From Rhizobium sp. Root274 (GTDB lineage Bacteria > Pseudomonadota > Alphaproteobacteria > Rhizobiales > Rhizobiaceae), in assembly GCF_001429245.1 (NCBI RefSeq), contig NZ_LMJE01000001.1:125186-189185 (forward strand): 64,000 nucleotides of DNA, read 5' to 3'. Below the pieces are notes generated by a model that worked only from the letters and a program-made list of their open reading frames with translations, had not been told where the DNA came from and ran no database searches. Below, piece after piece: positions 1 through 10,259 of the stretch. The position numbers were made by a program, and so were the translations under genes. Within the stretch, counting starts at the first letter, position 1. Every line of letters begins with the position of its first letter.

Positions 1-56
1 CGCCGCGCGGAACAAAAGTCCCGGACGCGTTGCGGTGCAGCAAAATTGGAAAATGA

Positions 57-758
57 TCAGGCCTGGATTTCGACGACCTTCCCGTCGATGAGTGTGACGC
101 AGCGATCCATCCGCCGGGCAATCTCGTGATTGTGGGTGGCAATCATCGCCGACAAACCGGACTGGCGCACCAGCGCCTCCAGCGCGGAAAACACGTAGGA
201 CGCCGTTTCCGGATCCAGGTTGCCGGTCGGCTCGTCGGCAAGCAGCACCAGCGGTGCATTGGCAACGGCGCGTGCGATCGCCACGCGTTGCTGCTCGCCC
301 CCCGACAGTTCCGCCGGGCGATGATCGGCGCGGTGGCCGACACGCATGTAATCGAGCAACTGCTTGGCGCGTTCGGCAGCTTCCTTGCGGGTCAATCCGG
401 CAATCAGCTGCGGCATCATCACGTTTTCGAGCGCCGAGAATTCCGGCAGCAGATGGTGAAACTGATAGACAAAGCCGACGGAGTTGCGGCGGATCGCGGT
501 GCGCTGTTCGTCCGGCAGCTCCTGGCAGGCGACGCCACCCAGCGTGACTTCACCAGCGTCGGGATGTTCCAGCAGGCCGGCCACATGCAAAAGCGTAGAC
601 TTCCCGGTGCCCGAGGGCGCAACAAGCGCCACAGTCTCACCGGTGCGCAGGGTAAAGTCCGCGCCTTTCAGGATCGAAAGCACGGTTTCGCCCTGGCCAT
701 AATGGCGGTCGATGCCGGCGAGAGACAGAACGATGTCGTTGGCCATCGGGATCGGCAT
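57..758 (-). CDS. lolD: Lipoprotein-releasing system ATP-binding protein LolD
   Basis: ABC-type ATPase of 233 residues that powers extraction of outer-membrane lipoproteins from the inner membrane together with the LolC/E permease. The sequence shows a Walker A (APSGTGKST, about residue 48), the ABC signature LSGGEQQR (about 152) and a Walker B ([12 protein letters not shown]). It starts two bases after the stop of the upstream permease gene, so the two are one transcriptional unit. A second in-frame ATG lies four codons further in (MANDIV) and could be the real start. Assignment to LolD rather than another MacB/FtsE-type ATPase rests on this neighbour. Confidence 0.93.
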   Translation of the reverse strand: MPIPMANDIVLSLAGIDRHYGQGETVLSILKGADFTLRTGETVALVAPSGTGKSTLLHVAGLLEHPDAGEVTLGGVACQELPDEQRTAIRRNSVGFVYQFHHLLPEFSALENVMMPQLIAGLTRKEAAERAKQLLDYMRVGHRADHRPAELSGGEQQRVAIARAVANAPLVLLADEPTGNLDPETASYVFSALEALVRQSGLSAMIATHNHEIARRMDRCVTLIDGKVVEIQA

Positions 759-760
759 CC

Positions 761-2068
761 TTATTCGTATCGCAGGGCCTGGACGGGATCCAGGCGCGAG
801 GCCCGCCAGGCCGGGAAGATGGTCGCCATGAAGGACAGACTGAGCGCCATGACCACCACGGAGATCGTCTCGCTGACATTCATGTCTGCAGGGAGCTGGC
901 TGAGGAAATAGAGTTCGGGATCGAAGAGAACAGTGCCCGACACCCAGGAGAAGAACTGGCGGATGCTCTCGATGTTCAGACAGACGATGACACCCAGCAA
1001 AACTCCGGCGAAGGTGCCCGCCGTGCCAATCGCCGCCCCCGTCATGAAGAAGATGCGCATGATGGCGCCGGATGTCGCGCCCATGGTGCGCAGGATGGCG
1101 ATGTCGCTCGCCTTGTCCTTCACCAGCATGATGAGGCCGGAGATGATGTTGAGGGCTGCAACGAGCACGATCAGCGTGAGGATCATGAACATCACGTTGC
1201 GCTCGACCTGCAGGGCCGAGAAGAAGGTCTGGTTGCGCTGGCGCCAGTCGGTGATGAAGATCTGCCGCCCAGCCGCCTGTTCGACCAGCGGACGCAGCCG
1301 GTCGACGTCATCGGGGTTCTCGATGAACAGTTCGATCGACTGCACGATGCCTTCGACGTTGAAATAGAGCTGTGCTTCTTCGAGCGGCATATAGATGATC
1401 GAGGCGTCATATTCCGACATGCCGATCTCGAAGATGCCGGAGACGGGGTAGGATTTGACGCGGGGGTTGACGCCGAGGGGAGTGATATCGCCCTCGGGAG
1501 AGACCAGAGTAATGGTGTCACCTGCAGACAAGCCCAGTTGGGCCGCCATGCGGGAGCCGATCAGGACGCCCTGCCCTGCGGCAAAGCCGACCATGTCGCC
1601 CTGTCGAATGTTGGACGAGACGACCGAAAGTTTGGTCAGATCGTCCGGCCGGATACCGCGCACCAGCGCGCCGGTGCCAGCCCCTTCGCGGCCGGAGGCA
1701 AGCGTCTGCCCCTCGACGAGCGGCAGCGCCATCTTGATGCCCTGGACGGCACTGAAGCGGGTCGCAAGATCGGCATAGTCGTTCAGCGGCTGGTCAACCG
1801 GCTGGACGATCATGTGGCCGTTGATGCCGAGAATGCGGGAAACGAGCTCGGTGCGAAAGCCGTTCATCACGGCCATCACGATGATGAGGGTCGCGACCCC
1901 CAGCATGATGCCGATGAAGGAGAAACCGGCAATGACCGAGATAAAGGCTTCCTTGCGCCGGGCGCGCAGGTAGCGCCAGGCCACCATGCGCTCGAATCCC
2001 GAAAAGGCGCGCGCAGGCGAGCCTTTCGCGGATCCTGCCGTCTCGTTGCCAGCAGCCTTGCTCGCCAT
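761..2068 (-). CDS. lolC: Lipoprotein-releasing system permease LolC/LolE family
   Basis: Inner-membrane permease (435 residues from the chosen ATG) that partners LolD in lipoprotein sorting. It has the family layout: one N-terminal membrane segment (about residues 40-65), a large periplasmic MacB-like core domain and three C-terminal segments (near residues 290-320, 335-365 and 395-425). The start is set at ATG 2068 because AAGGAG lies about six bases upstream; a GTG two codons earlier is possible. Only one LolC/E-type gene is present here, as is usual in alphaproteobacteria, so it probably works as a homodimer. It lies 49 bases downstream of proS on the same strand. Confidence 0.9.
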   Translation of the reverse strand: MASKAAGNETAGSAKGSPARAFSGFERMVAWRYLRARRKEAFISVIAGFSFIGIMLGVATLIIVMAVMNGFRTELVSRILGINGHMIVQPVDQPLNDYADLATRFSAVQGIKMALPLVEGQTLASGREGAGTGALVRGIRPDDLTKLSVVSSNIRQGDMVGFAAGQGVLIGSRMAAQLGLSAGDTITLVSPEGDITPLGVNPRVKSYPVSGIFEIGMSEYDASIIYMPLEEAQLYFNVEGIVQSIELFIENPDDVDRLRPLVEQAAGRQIFITDWRQRNQTFFSALQVERNVMFMILTLIVLVAALNIISGLIMLVKDKASDIAILRTMGATSGAIMRIFFMTGAAIGTAGTFAGVLLGVIVCLNIESIRQFFSWVSGTVLFDPELYFLSQLPADMNVSETISVVVMALSLSFMATIFPAWRASRLDPVQALRYE

Positions 2069-2117
2069 GGTCACTCCTTGCCTTCAGGTCAGTTCGACAG
2101 CGTCAAAGCCATCGCGC

Positions 2118-3440
2118 TCAGGCGGTCAGCTTGTTGATCGCCGCCTCGATCGTCATCGTCTCACGGGCGCCGGTCTGGCGATCCTTGAGTTCGATTTCGC
2201 CTGATGCCACGGAGCGCGGCCCGGCGATGATCTGGACGGGAACGCCGATGAGATCGGCGGTCGCGAACTTGGTGCCTGCCCGGTCGTCCGTGTCGTCGTA
2301 GAGCACGTCCTTGCCGGCGGTCTGCAGCGCTGCATAGAGCGTTTCGCAAGCCTTGTCGCAGGCCTCGTCGCCGGCCTTCATGTTGATCACCACGGCATCA
2401 AAGGGCGCGACCGAAGCCGGCCAGATGATTCCGTTGTCGTCATGCGAGGCTTCGATGATGGCGGGAACAAGGCGTGTCGGGCCAATGCCGTAGGATCCCA
2501 TGTGGACAAGGTGCTCCTTGCCATCAGGACCCTGAACCTTGGCGCCCATCGGCTCCGAATATTTCGTGCCGAAATAGAAGATGTGGCCAACCTCGATGCC
2601 GCGTGCCGACAGGCGATCATTCTCGCCAATGGCGCCGAAAGCGACCTCGTCATGCATTTCCGAGGTCGCGGCATAGACCGAGGTCCACTCGTCGAAGATC
2701 TTCTGCAGGCCAGCCACGTCGTCGAAATCGGTATCAACCGAGGGGATGTCGAAGTCGACGAAGCTCTTGTGGCAGAACACTTCCGATTCGCCGGTGTCGG
2801 CGAGAATGATGAACTCGTGGCTGTGATTTCCGCCGATCGGGCCGGTATCGGCGCGCATCGGAATGGCGCGCAGGCCGAGCCGATCGAAGGTGCGCAGGTA
2901 GGCGACGAACATCTTGTTGTAGGAATGGATCGCGTCGGCCTGGGTCAGGTCGAAGGAGTATGCGTCCTTCATCAGGAATTCGCGCGAACGCATGGTGCCG
3001 AAGCGCGGGCGGATCTCGTCGCGGAACTTCAGCTGGATATGGTAGAGGTTGAGCGGCAGGCTCTTATAAGACTTGACCGACGAGCGGAAGATGTCCGTGA
3101 CCATCTCCTCATTGGTCGGACCATAGAGCATCGGACGGTCCTGCCGGTCCTTGATGCGCAGCATTTCCTTGCCGTAGTCCTCGTAGCGACCGCTTTCCTG
3201 CCAGAGCTCGGCCGACTGCAGGGTCGGCATGGAGAGCTCGATGGCGCCAGCGCGGTTCTGCTCTTCGCGGATGATCGCGTTCACCTTGTCGAGCACGCGC
3301 TTGCCGAGCGGCAGCCAGGAATAGATGCCCTGGCTCTGCTGGCGGATCATGCCCGTCCGCAACATCAGGCGGTGGGAGACGATTTCCGCTTCCTTGGGGT
3401 TTTCCTTGAGGATCGGCATGAAGTAGCGCGACAGACGCAT
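2118..3440 (-). CDS. proS: Prolyl-tRNA synthetase (short alphaproteobacterial form)
   Basis: Class II aminoacyl-tRNA synthetase that charges tRNA-Pro in the cytoplasm. The protein begins MRLSRYFMP and shows the catalytic core with motif 2 around [21 protein letters not shown] (split here by the 20-residue limit; core residues R and E) and a C-terminal anticodon-binding domain from about residue 340. At 440 residues it lacks the roughly 180-residue INS editing domain of the Escherichia coli enzyme, which is normal for alphaproteobacteria; misacylated Ala-tRNA-Pro must then be cleared by a free-standing editing protein, none of which is in this window. It leads the proS-lolC-lolD group. Confidence 0.95.
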   Translation of the reverse strand: MRLSRYFMPILKENPKEAEIVSHRLMLRTGMIRQQSQGIYSWLPLGKRVLDKVNAIIREEQNRAGAIELSMPTLQSAELWQESGRYEDYGKEMLRIKDRQDRPMLYGPTNEEMVTDIFRSSVKSYKSLPLNLYHIQLKFRDEIRPRFGTMRSREFLMKDAYSFDLTQADAIHSYNKMFVAYLRTFDRLGLRAIPMRADTGPIGGNHSHEFIILADTGESEVFCHKSFVDFDIPSVDTDFDDVAGLQKIFDEWTSVYAATSEMHDEVAFGAIGENDRLSARGIEVGHIFYFGTKYSEPMGAKVQGPDGKEHLVHMGSYGIGPTRLVPAIIEASHDDNGIIWPASVAPFDAVVINMKAGDEACDKACETLYAALQTAGKDVLYDDTDDRAGTKFATADLIGVPVQIIAGPRSVASGEIELKDRQTGARETMTIEAAINKLTA

Positions 3441-3701
3441 AACGAATTCCAGACGGTTGACGATGCCGCGCGCCCGCGCGGAATCAGCGATTGAAGACGG
3501 ATATCAGGATGCGTTCATAGCCGGTTGGACTTCAGAAGAAAACCCGCAAGCAGGCGAGAGCCCGCTCGCCCACAGCCAGACACAAACCGCCTCCCGCTTT
3601 GCATGGAAAGCATGGTTCCAGGCCATCACATGACGCCGATGCGACAATTCCGCATACCAAAAATTTTTTGGGAGACTGTTACAATTCTGCAAGAATTGGG
3701 G

Positions 3702-3730
3702 GTGACAACGTCCATAGTTTGGGCTAGGTT
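3702..3730 (+). promoter_or_regulatory. Candidate sigma-70-type promoter of the sRNA gene
   Basis: A GTGACA box (3702-3707) and a TAGGTT box (3725-3730) are separated by 17 bases, on the opposite strand to the flanking genes, and the only downstream transcription unit is the candidate sRNA that ends in the terminator at 3884. The boxes are imperfect, so this is a moderate call. Confidence 0.35.
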
Positions 3731-3736
3731 CAGCCC

Positions 3737-3885
3737 ATAAAAGAGGCAGGGAGTTCAAATCTTTGCCATACTCGCGGTCAAGTCTTGGGAGGATCAGATC
3801 TTAGGCGCGCTCAGTCGCAGCCCCTTAATTGGTGAAGGATCACGCGATACTTTTGAACAAGGTCTTTCGACCTTGTTTTTTTTTG
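3737..3885 (+). ncRNA. Candidate trans-acting small RNA (possibly alpha-r9/Smr9C family)
   Basis: The 520-base gap between proS and the DUF1467 gene holds no convincing reading frame but does contain a promoter-like pair of boxes at 3702-3730 and a strong rho-independent terminator at 3858-3884 on the plus strand, defining a transcript of about 150 bases. In S. meliloti the alpha-r9 sRNA (Smr9C, about 149 nt) is, as I recall, encoded in the corresponding proS-adjacent gap; this recollection was not checked. The 5' end is estimated from the -10 box. The sequence after about 3770 contains an unpaired-looking GGGAGGAUCAGAUC stretch that could act as an anti-Shine-Dalgarno-like seed, which is speculation. 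Confidence 0.55.
3858..3884 (+). terminator. Rho-independent terminator of the candidate sRNA
   Basis: A perfect stem CAAGGTC / GACCTTG with a TTTC loop is followed by nine T residues. This is a textbook intrinsic terminator on the plus strand, where no protein gene precedes it. Confidence 0.88.
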
Positions 3886-3960
3886 CCCTTACGTCAGCCC
3901 TTGTGCCGCCAGCCATGAGATAGACGTGCTGGCAAGGTCGCCCCTTCTCGGCGGTCTTCA

Positions 3961-4236
3961 TTATTGCTGCACGAGGCCCGGTACGAATACCGGCAAGTCC
4001 TTGAACCCCCATCCGAAATAGGTTTCGGCCACAAACCAGGCGCCATAGATCGCAGCGGAGACCACCGTGGTCAGCAGCATTACGCGGCCCGCACGGAAGC
4101 GGGTGGGAGCGCTGGCAACAGTTCCCGGTACCACGGACTGATCCTCATCCTGCGTGCGCAGGCCGATCGGCAGGATGGCAAACAGGGTCAGCCACCAGAT
4201 GACGAAATAGACGGCGAGGCCCGAGAGGAATGGCAT
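3961..4236 (-). CDS. DUF1467 family small membrane protein
   Basis: A 91-residue protein of unknown function with two membrane segments (about residues 4-24, FLSGLAVYFVIWWLTLFAI, and about 55-78). Between them is a soluble loop with the family's conserved PIGLRTQ motif. The start is placed at ATG 4236, which has GGAGAACG just upstream and gives the usual family length; a longer frame to 4317 has no ribosome binding site. Same strand as mce and rnj upstream, so it is probably read from that direction. No function can be given. Confidence 0.82.
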   Translation of the reverse strand: MPFLSGLAVYFVIWWLTLFAILPIGLRTQDEDQSVVPGTVASAPTRFRAGRVMLLTTVVSAAIYGAWFVAETYFGWGFKDLPVFVPGLVQQ

Positions 4237-4364
4237 GGATCGTTCTCCGCGTTCAGGCCGCCCGATGGTCTCAGTGGGCGGATGGCTTCCTATAATGCCG
4301 GTGGCTCTCACAGACAAAGGCCAAAGCGTCGCATGACGGCAAAATGCGCGGTGAGCCGGCTCCT

Positions 4365-4769
4365 CTATACCTGTTCAAGCTCTATCAGCGTACCAAAGAA
4401 ATCTTTCGGATGGAGAAAGAGGACAGGCTTGCCATGGGCGCCGATCTTCGGCTCTCCGGAGCCAAGCACGCGGGCGCCGGCTGCGGACAACTGATCGCGG
4501 GCCGCGATGATGTCCTCTACCTCGTAACAGATGTGGTGCATGCCGCCGGCGGGGTTCTTGGCGAGGAACGCCGTGATCGGCGAATCTGCGCCGAGCGGCT
4601 CCAGCAGTTCGACCTTGGTGTTTTCAAGTTCGACGAAAACCACCGTCACGCCATGCTCGGGCAGCGCCTGAGCCTGCGATACGTGCGCGCCCAGCGTATC
4701 CCTGTAACTTGCAGTCGCGGCCGCGAGATCGGGTACGGCGATGGCGATATGATTGACTCGGCCCAGCAT
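4365..4769 (-). CDS. mce: Methylmalonyl-CoA epimerase
   Basis: Vicinal-oxygen-chelate enzyme (134 residues) that interconverts the R and S forms of methylmalonyl-CoA in the propionyl-CoA to succinyl-CoA route. It opens with the family pattern MLGRVNHIAIAVPDL, giving the first metal-binding His, and carries GGMHHICYEV (His) and a C-terminal GTLIELEQ (Glu) as the other ligands. The start ATG 4769 is chosen because GGAGG lies seven bases upstream; a frame starting at 4784 lacks this. It follows rnj on the same strand after 65 bases, an order conserved in rhizobia as far as I recall. Confidence 0.92.
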   Translation of the reverse strand: MLGRVNHIAIAVPDLAAATASYRDTLGAHVSQAQALPEHGVTVVFVELENTKVELLEPLGADSPITAFLAKNPAGGMHHICYEVEDIIAARDQLSAAGARVLGSGEPKIGAHGKPVLFLHPKDFFGTLIELEQV

Positions 4770-4834
4770 AACAACCTCCGGCATGGCTTCAGCTAACGTG
4801 GTACCAGCTTAAGCGAGGGGCCACGCGCCGTCTG

Positions 4835-6502
4835 TCAGACTTTGGTCAGGAACACGGTGACGACGGGCTTCTTGCCCCAGACCTCGTTTGCGGTCGAACG
4901 CACCGCGCGGCGGATCGCCTCACGGACTGTCGCCAAATCCTTGCGGCGGCTGCGCGGAATGCTTTCGACGGCGCCGAGCACGGCGTCATAGAGCGTATCT
5001 TCCATCGCCTCGCCCTCGAAATCATATTCGGGCAGGCCGATCGGCACGACATCGGGATCACCGAGGAAGTCGAAGCGGCTGTCGAGTACGACATTCACAG
5101 CGACATGGCCGACATAGGACAGCTTCTTGCGGTCGCCGATGCCCATTTCTTCCATGTCACCAAGCAGACGGCCATCCTTGTAAACCCGGCCGAACGGGGC
5201 CTGGTCTATAACTTCGGCAGGACCGGGCGCCAGACGCAGGATGTCACCATTGCGCACGCGCGGAACGGTCTTGATGCCGGCCTGCAGACCAAGTTCCCTC
5301 TGCGCGACCAGATGGGCTGCCTCACCGTGAACGGGGACCAGAATTTCCGGGCGCGTCCATTCATACATCTTCAGGAGTTCGTTCCGGCGCGGGTGACCAG
5401 AGACGTGAACGAGGGCTTCGGCGTCCGTCACGATATGGACGCCCTGTTCGACAAGGCCGTTCTTGATGTCCTGGATCGCCTTTTCATTGCCGGGAATGGC
5501 GCGGGAGGAAAAGACGACGGTATCGCCGGAGGTCAGCGCTACACTGCGCATTTCGTCGCGCGAAAGCTTGGCCAGCGCTGCGCGCGGCTCGCCCTGGCTA
5601 CCGGTCAGGATCACGACGACCTTGTCGCGCGGAATGAAGCCATATTCATCCTCGGCGATGAAGGGACGCAGGCCCTGCATGATGCCAATATCCTCGGCAA
5701 CTGCGGTGACACGCTTCAGCGAACTGCCGAGCAGTAGCACTTCGCGGCCGGCAGCTTCGGCTGCCTGGGCGATCGAGCGGATACGGCCGACATTCGACGA
5801 GAAGGTGGTGATCGCAACGCGGCCTTCGGCAGCCTCGATGATCTTGCGCAGGCCTTCGGACACCTCTTCTTCGGATGGGGAGACACCTTCGCGCATGGCA
5901 TTGGTGGAATCGCACATCAGGGCAAGAACGCCCTCGTCGCCGACTGCGCGGAAACGCGCTTCGTCGGTGAGCGGCCCCAGCGACGGGTTGTGGTCGATCT
6001 TCCAGTCGCCGGTGTGAACGAGGTTGCCGAGCGGCGTGCGGATGACCAGCGACATCGGCTCAGGGATCGAGTGGTTGACGCCGATAGCTTCAATATCGAA
6101 GGGACCGACATTGATCCGGTCGCCCTGCTTGAAAGGCGTGATCGGGATTTCGGCGCGCGAGCCTTCATAGTCGCGCTTGGCTTCGAGCATACCGGCGGTG
6201 AAGCCGGAGGCATAGACCGGCACGTTGAGGCCCGGCCAGAGGTCGTTCAGCGCGCCATAATGGTCTTCGTGCGCGTGGGTGATGATGATGCCCTTGAGGT
6301 TCTTCTTCTGCGACTTCAAGAAGCGCAGATCGGGCAGCACGAGGTCGACGCCCGGCAGATCCGGGCCGGCAAAAGTGACGCCACAATCGACCATGATCCA
6401 TTGGCGATTGGACGGCGGACCATAGCCGTACAATGCGAGGTTCATTCCGATTTCCCCTACGCCGCCCAGCGGCAGGAAAACCAGTTCGTCGTTCTTGGCC
6501 AT
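4835..6502 (-). CDS. rnj: Ribonuclease J
   Basis: Metallo-beta-lactamase/beta-CASP ribonuclease (555 residues) with 5'-3' exo- and endonuclease activity in RNA maturation and decay; in rhizobia it processes rRNA and mRNA. The zinc-binding motif HAHEDH is at residues 76-81, with a further ligand in GDWKIDHNP, and the beta-CASP block includes SGHPRRNEL and PVHGE. Full length for the family. It is 20 bases downstream of birA on the same strand and therefore probably cotranscribed with it. Confidence 0.94.
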   Translation of the reverse strand: MAKNDELVFLPLGGVGEIGMNLALYGYGPPSNRQWIMVDCGVTFAGPDLPGVDLVLPDLRFLKSQKKNLKGIIITHAHEDHYGALNDLWPGLNVPVYASGFTAGMLEAKRDYEGSRAEIPITPFKQGDRINVGPFDIEAIGVNHSIPEPMSLVIRTPLGNLVHTGDWKIDHNPSLGPLTDEARFRAVGDEGVLALMCDSTNAMREGVSPSEEEVSEGLRKIIEAAEGRVAITTFSSNVGRIRSIAQAAEAAGREVLLLGSSLKRVTAVAEDIGIMQGLRPFIAEDEYGFIPRDKVVVILTGSQGEPRAALAKLSRDEMRSVALTSGDTVVFSSRAIPGNEKAIQDIKNGLVEQGVHIVTDAEALVHVSGHPRRNELLKMYEWTRPEILVPVHGEAAHLVAQRELGLQAGIKTVPRVRNGDILRLAPGPAEVIDQAPFGRVYKDGRLLGDMEEMGIGDRKKLSYVGHVAVNVVLDSRFDFLGDPDVVPIGLPEYDFEGEAMEDTLYDAVLGAVESIPRSRRKDLATVREAIRRAVRSTANEVWGKKPVVTVFLTKV

Positions 6503-6522
6503 TCTTTCTTTCCGATCCAGTC

Positions 6523-7287
6523 TTACCCGAAAAACACGTCACCTGCGGCGATGGACAGAGTTCCAGCCGCGCTGTCGAGCAATAAAAGTCCCTTATCATC
6601 AATTCCAGAAAAGATACCTGAAATCGAACGATCCGGCAGGTTCACCGTTATTTTCTCGCCGATGCCGCAAGCGACCCGGCGCCAATGAGCCACGATCTCG
6701 CCAATCCCCCTGCCTTGGTCCCACAGCGACAGGGCATCGGCCATATTGACGAAGAGGCGGGCGAAAAGTTCCTCGGGCGAGATCGAGACACCCTGATCGG
6801 CAAGAGACGTCACCGGATATTGCGCCAGATCCGGCCGTGCCAGGATGTTGATGCCGATGCCGATGACCAAAGCCATTCGACCGTCGGGCAGTCTCTCCGC
6901 TTCCAGCAATATGCCGGATGTTTTCCGGCGATCGATCAGCACGTCATTGGGCCACTTGATATCGACCGTCTTGCCGCCCGGCGGCATGACGGACACGACC
7001 GTATCGTGAACGGCGAGCGCGACCGCAAGCGGCAGCGAGCCCAGTTCTTCCGTGGGCGCAAAATCAACCAGCAGCAGCGAGGAGTAGAGATTGCCGCGCT
7101 CCGATACCCATTCGCGTCCGCGACGGCCGCGGCCACCGGTCTGGCGTCGAGCGGTGATCCAGAGAAAACCGGAATCGCCCGCGCGAGCGCGGGCGAGTGC
7201 TTCGGTATTGGTGGACGATACTTCGTCCAATGGGACATGCCGAAAATCGTCGATCGAAATCCGGCGGGCCTTGCCGACGCCGCTCAA
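6523..7287 (-). CDS. birA: Biotin-[acetyl-CoA-carboxylase] ligase
   Basis: Attaches biotin to the carrier proteins of biotin-dependent carboxylases (254 residues). The catalytic core shows STNTEA, the biotin/ATP loop [12 protein letters not shown] and the KWPNDV motif (Lys contacting biotin). There is no N-terminal helix-turn-helix, so unlike the E. coli protein it is not a repressor. The only start with a full N terminus is TTG 7287, whose bases overlap the stop of nuoN (TTGA), suggesting translational coupling to the end of the complex I operon. Confidence 0.9.
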   Translation of the reverse strand: MSGVGKARRISIDDFRHVPLDEVSSTNTEALARARAGDSGFLWITARRQTGGRGRRGREWVSERGNLYSSLLLVDFAPTEELGSLPLAVALAVHDTVVSVMPPGGKTVDIKWPNDVLIDRRKTSGILLEAERLPDGRMALVIGIGINILARPDLAQYPVTSLADQGVSISPEELFARLFVNMADALSLWDQGRGIGEIVAHWRRVACGIGEKITVNLPDRSISGIFSGIDDKGLLLLDSAAGTLSIAAGDVFFG

Positions 7288-8729
7288 TTAAACAGCGTCT
7301 TTGCTGCCGCTTCCGCAGCCGTGCCCAGCGGTCCACCGAAGAGGACGTAGCCGACGACGAAGAGACCGGACAGGCCAAAGACCAGGCGCAGTTCGACGGC
7401 GGTCCGGGCAAACTCGCCCTTGGCTTCGTCGAACCACATCACCTTGACGATGCGCAGGTAGTAGAAGGCACCAATAACAGAGGCGACCACACCGATGATG
7501 GCAAGCGCATAGAGCTTGGCTTCGATGGCGGCGACAAAGACGAAGTACTTGGCGAAGAAGCCGGCAAGCGGCGGGATGCCGGCGAGCGAGAACATCAGCG
7601 CGGTCAGCACGAAGGCCATGAAGGGCCGCGTGGTCGAAAGGCCAGCGAGATCGTCGATGTTCTCGACATTGCCGCCTTCCTTCTGGCGCATGGCCATGAT
7701 GCAGGCGAAGGTGCCGAGCGTCATGACGAGATAGATCAGCATGTAAAGCAGGACGCCGGCGACGCCGGTGTCATTGCCAGCAGCAAGACCCACGAGCGCA
7801 TAGCCCATGTGACCGATTGAGGAATAGGCCATCAGTCGCTTGATGTTCTTTTGACCGATCGCGGCGACCGAACCGAGCACCATCGAGGCGATCGCGATGA
7901 AGACGACGATCTGCTGCCATTCCGCGAAGATCGGCAGGAAGGCGTCGATGACGATGCGGACCAGAATCGCCATGGCGCCGACCTTCGGGGCGGCCGCCAG
8001 GAAAGCGGTGACGGGTGTCGGGGCACCTTCGTAAACATCCGGCGTCCACATGTGGAAAGGAACGGCGGAAATCTTGAAAGCGAGACCGGCCAGAACGAAG
8101 ACGAGGCCGAAGATCAGACCCAGGCCCGGCTCACCCTGCGACAGAACGGCGGCGATCTGCTCGAAACCGGTATTGCCGGTGAACCCGTAGACCAGCGACA
8201 TGCCGTAGAGCAGCATGCCTGACGAAAGGGCGCCAAGGACGAAGTACTTGAGGCCGGCTTCGGTGGAGCGCAGGCTGTCACGGTTGATGGCGGCGACGAC
8301 GTAGAGGGCGAGCGACTGAAGTTCCAGCGCCATGTAGAGGGTGATCAGGTTGTTGGCCGAGATCATCAGCATGACGCCGAGGGTTGCCAGAACCAGCAGA
8401 ACCGGGAACTCGAACTTGTCGAGGTGGTCGTAGCGGGCATGGCCGACCGCCATGATCATCGCTGTGATCGAACCGATCAGCGCGAGGATCTTCATGAAGC
8501 GCGAATAGCCGTCGGCGATATAGGCGCCGTTGAAGGCCTGACCCGAGGGATCCGAGACGATCAGCCAGGCGCCCGAGAAGACGAGCAGTGCGACAGCCAG
8601 GCCCGTGACGACGTTGGTCGACCGATCGCCGGAAAACACACCGATCATGAGCAGCACCATGGCACCCACGGCCAGGATCAGTTCCGGCGTGACCAGATGC
8701 AGGCTTGCAATGAGAGTTTCAACGGTCAT
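7284..8729 (-). CDS. nuoN: NADH-quinone oxidoreductase subunit N
   Basis: Antiporter-like proton-pumping membrane subunit of complex I, with about 14 predicted membrane segments. The ion channel family region includes [32 protein letters not shown] and [11 protein letters not shown], each carrying conserved Lys/His residues of the proton path. Start placed at ATG 8729 (MTVETLI); a TTG two codons upstream is less likely. It ends the nuo operon and overlaps birA by four bases. Confidence 0.95.
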   Translation of the reverse strand: MTVETLIASLHLVTPELILAVGAMVLLMIGVFSGDRSTNVVTGLAVALLVFSGAWLIVSDPSGQAFNGAYIADGYSRFMKILALIGSITAMIMAVGHARYDHLDKFEFPVLLVLATLGVMLMISANNLITLYMALELQSLALYVVAAINRDSLRSTEAGLKYFVLGALSSGMLLYGMSLVYGFTGNTGFEQIAAVLSQGEPGLGLIFGLVFVLAGLAFKISAVPFHMWTPDVYEGAPTPVTAFLAAAPKVGAMAILVRIVIDAFLPIFAEWQQIVVFIAIASMVLGSVAAIGQKNIKRLMAYSSIGHMGYALVGLAAGNDTGVAGVLLYMLIYLVMTLGTFACIMAMRQKEGGNVENIDDLAGLSTTRPFMAFVLTALMFSLAGIPPLAGFFAKYFVFVAAIEAKLYALAIIGVVASVIGAFYYLRIVKVMWFDEAKGEFARTAVELRLVFGLSGLFVVGYVLFGGPLGTAAEAAAKTLFN

Positions 8730-8747
8730 GTCCAAAGGATCCTGTCG

Positions 8748-10259
8748 TCAGTTCGCAGTCAGCGCCAGAGACTGGGCTGCTTGCAAGGCTGCGGAATAGT
8801 TGTTCACCAGATGATCGACGGAAGCCGCAGTCGCGTCGAGGATTGGTGCCGGATAGACACCGAAGAAGATGGTGAGGGCAATCAGCGGGTAGAGCACGAG
8901 CTTTTCGCGGGCGGAAAGATCGAGCAGGCTCTTCAGGCTTTCCTTCTCCAGTGCCCCGAAAATGACCCGGCGATAAAGCCAGAGCGCATAAGCGGCGGAC
9001 AGGATGACACCGGTCGCGGCGAAGAGTGCCACCCAGGTGTTGGCGCGGAAGACGCCGATCAGGGTGAGGAATTCACCGATGAAGCCCGACGTGCCCGGAA
9101 GGCCGACATTGGCCATGGTGAAGACCATGAAGGCCAGCGCGTATTTCGGCATGTTGTTGACCAGGCCGCCATAAGCCGCGATCTCGCGGGTATGGAGACG
9201 GTCGTAGATGACGCCGACGCAGAGGAAGAGTGCGCCGGAGACGAAGCCGTGGCTGATCATCTGGAAGATCGCACCCTGCACGCCCTGCTGGTTGGCGGCA
9301 AAGATCCCCATGGTCACGTAACCCATGTGGGCGATCGACGAATAGGCAATCAGCTTCTTGATGTCTTCCTGCATCATCGCGACTAGCGAGGTGTAGATGA
9401 TGGCGATGACCGACAGGGCGAAGACAAAGGGCGCGAAGTAATCCGAAGCGAGCGGGAACATCGGCAGCGAGAAGCGCAGGAAGCCGTAGCCGCCAAGCTT
9501 CAGGAGGATACCGGCCAGAATGACCGAGCCAGCTGTCGGTGCCTGAACGTGCGCGTCTGGCAGCCAGGTGTGAACAGGCCACATCGGCATTTTCACCGCG
9601 AAGGAGGCGAAGAAGGCGAGCCACAACCAGATCTGCATCTGCGGCGGGAAGTCATGCTGCAGCAGCGCCGAGATGTCGGTCGTGCCGGCTTCCCAATACA
9701 TCGCCATGATGGCGAGCAGCATCAGTACCGAGCCGAGCAGCGTGTAGAGGAAGAACTTGTAGGACGCGTAGACGCGGTCCTTACCACCCCAGACACCGAT
9801 GATGATGAACATCGGGATGAGGCCGGCCTCGAAGAAGACGTAGAAGAGCACGATGTCGAGCGAGACGAAGACGCCGAGCATCAGGGTCTCGAGGACGAGG
9901 AAGGCAATCATGTATTCCTTCAGGCGCTTCTCGACCGAGGTCCAGCTGGCGAGAATGCAGAAGGGCATGAGCAGCGTCGTCAGGACGACGAAGAGCACCG
10001 AGATGCCGTCGACGCCGACGCGGTAGGAGATGCCGGTCCCGAGCCAGCCATGCTCTTCGACCATCTGGAAACCGACATTGGAATTGTCGAAGTTGATCCA
10101 GACGAAGAGCGACACGACGAAGGTGAAGACCGTCGTCAGCAAGGACACGTTGAGGATATTGCGACGTCCGATAGCCGTGTCACCACGGGTCAGCAGAAGC
10201 AGAGCCACGCCAACCAGGGGCAAGAAGGTGACCGTCGAGAGAATGGGCCAATCGGTCAT
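8748..10259 (-). CDS. nuoM: NADH-quinone oxidoreductase subunit M
   Basis: Second antiporter-like proton-pumping subunit of complex I (503 residues). Key parts seen are [35 protein letters not shown] with the conserved Glu of membrane segment 5, [17 protein letters not shown], and [16 protein letters not shown] with the channel Lys/His. Its ATG shares one base with the stop codon of nuoL (TGATG), so the two are translationally coupled. Confidence 0.96.
   Translation of the reverse strand: MTDWPILSTVTFLPLVGVALLLLTRGDTAIGRRNILNVSLLTTVFTFVVSLFVWINFDNSNVGFQMVEEHGWLGTGISYRVGVDGISVLFVVLTTLLMPFCILASWTSVEKRLKEYMIAFLVLETLMLGVFVSLDIVLFYVFFEAGLIPMFIIIGVWGGKDRVYASYKFFLYTLLGSVLMLLAIMAMYWEAGTTDISALLQHDFPPQMQIWLWLAFFASFAVKMPMWPVHTWLPDAHVQAPTAGSVILAGILLKLGGYGFLRFSLPMFPLASDYFAPFVFALSVIAIIYTSLVAMMQEDIKKLIAYSSIAHMGYVTMGIFAANQQGVQGAIFQMISHGFVSGALFLCVGVIYDRLHTREIAAYGGLVNNMPKYALAFMVFTMANVGLPGTSGFIGEFLTLIGVFRANTWVALFAATGVILSAAYALWLYRRVIFGALEKESLKSLLDLSAREKLVLYPLIALTIFFGVYPAPILDATAASVDHLVNNYSAALQAAQSLALTAN

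Noticed and set aside
3504-3758. Short overlapping frames on both strands in the proS/DUF1467 gap
   Set aside because: No ribosome binding sites or family features; they overlap the better supported sRNA promoter region.
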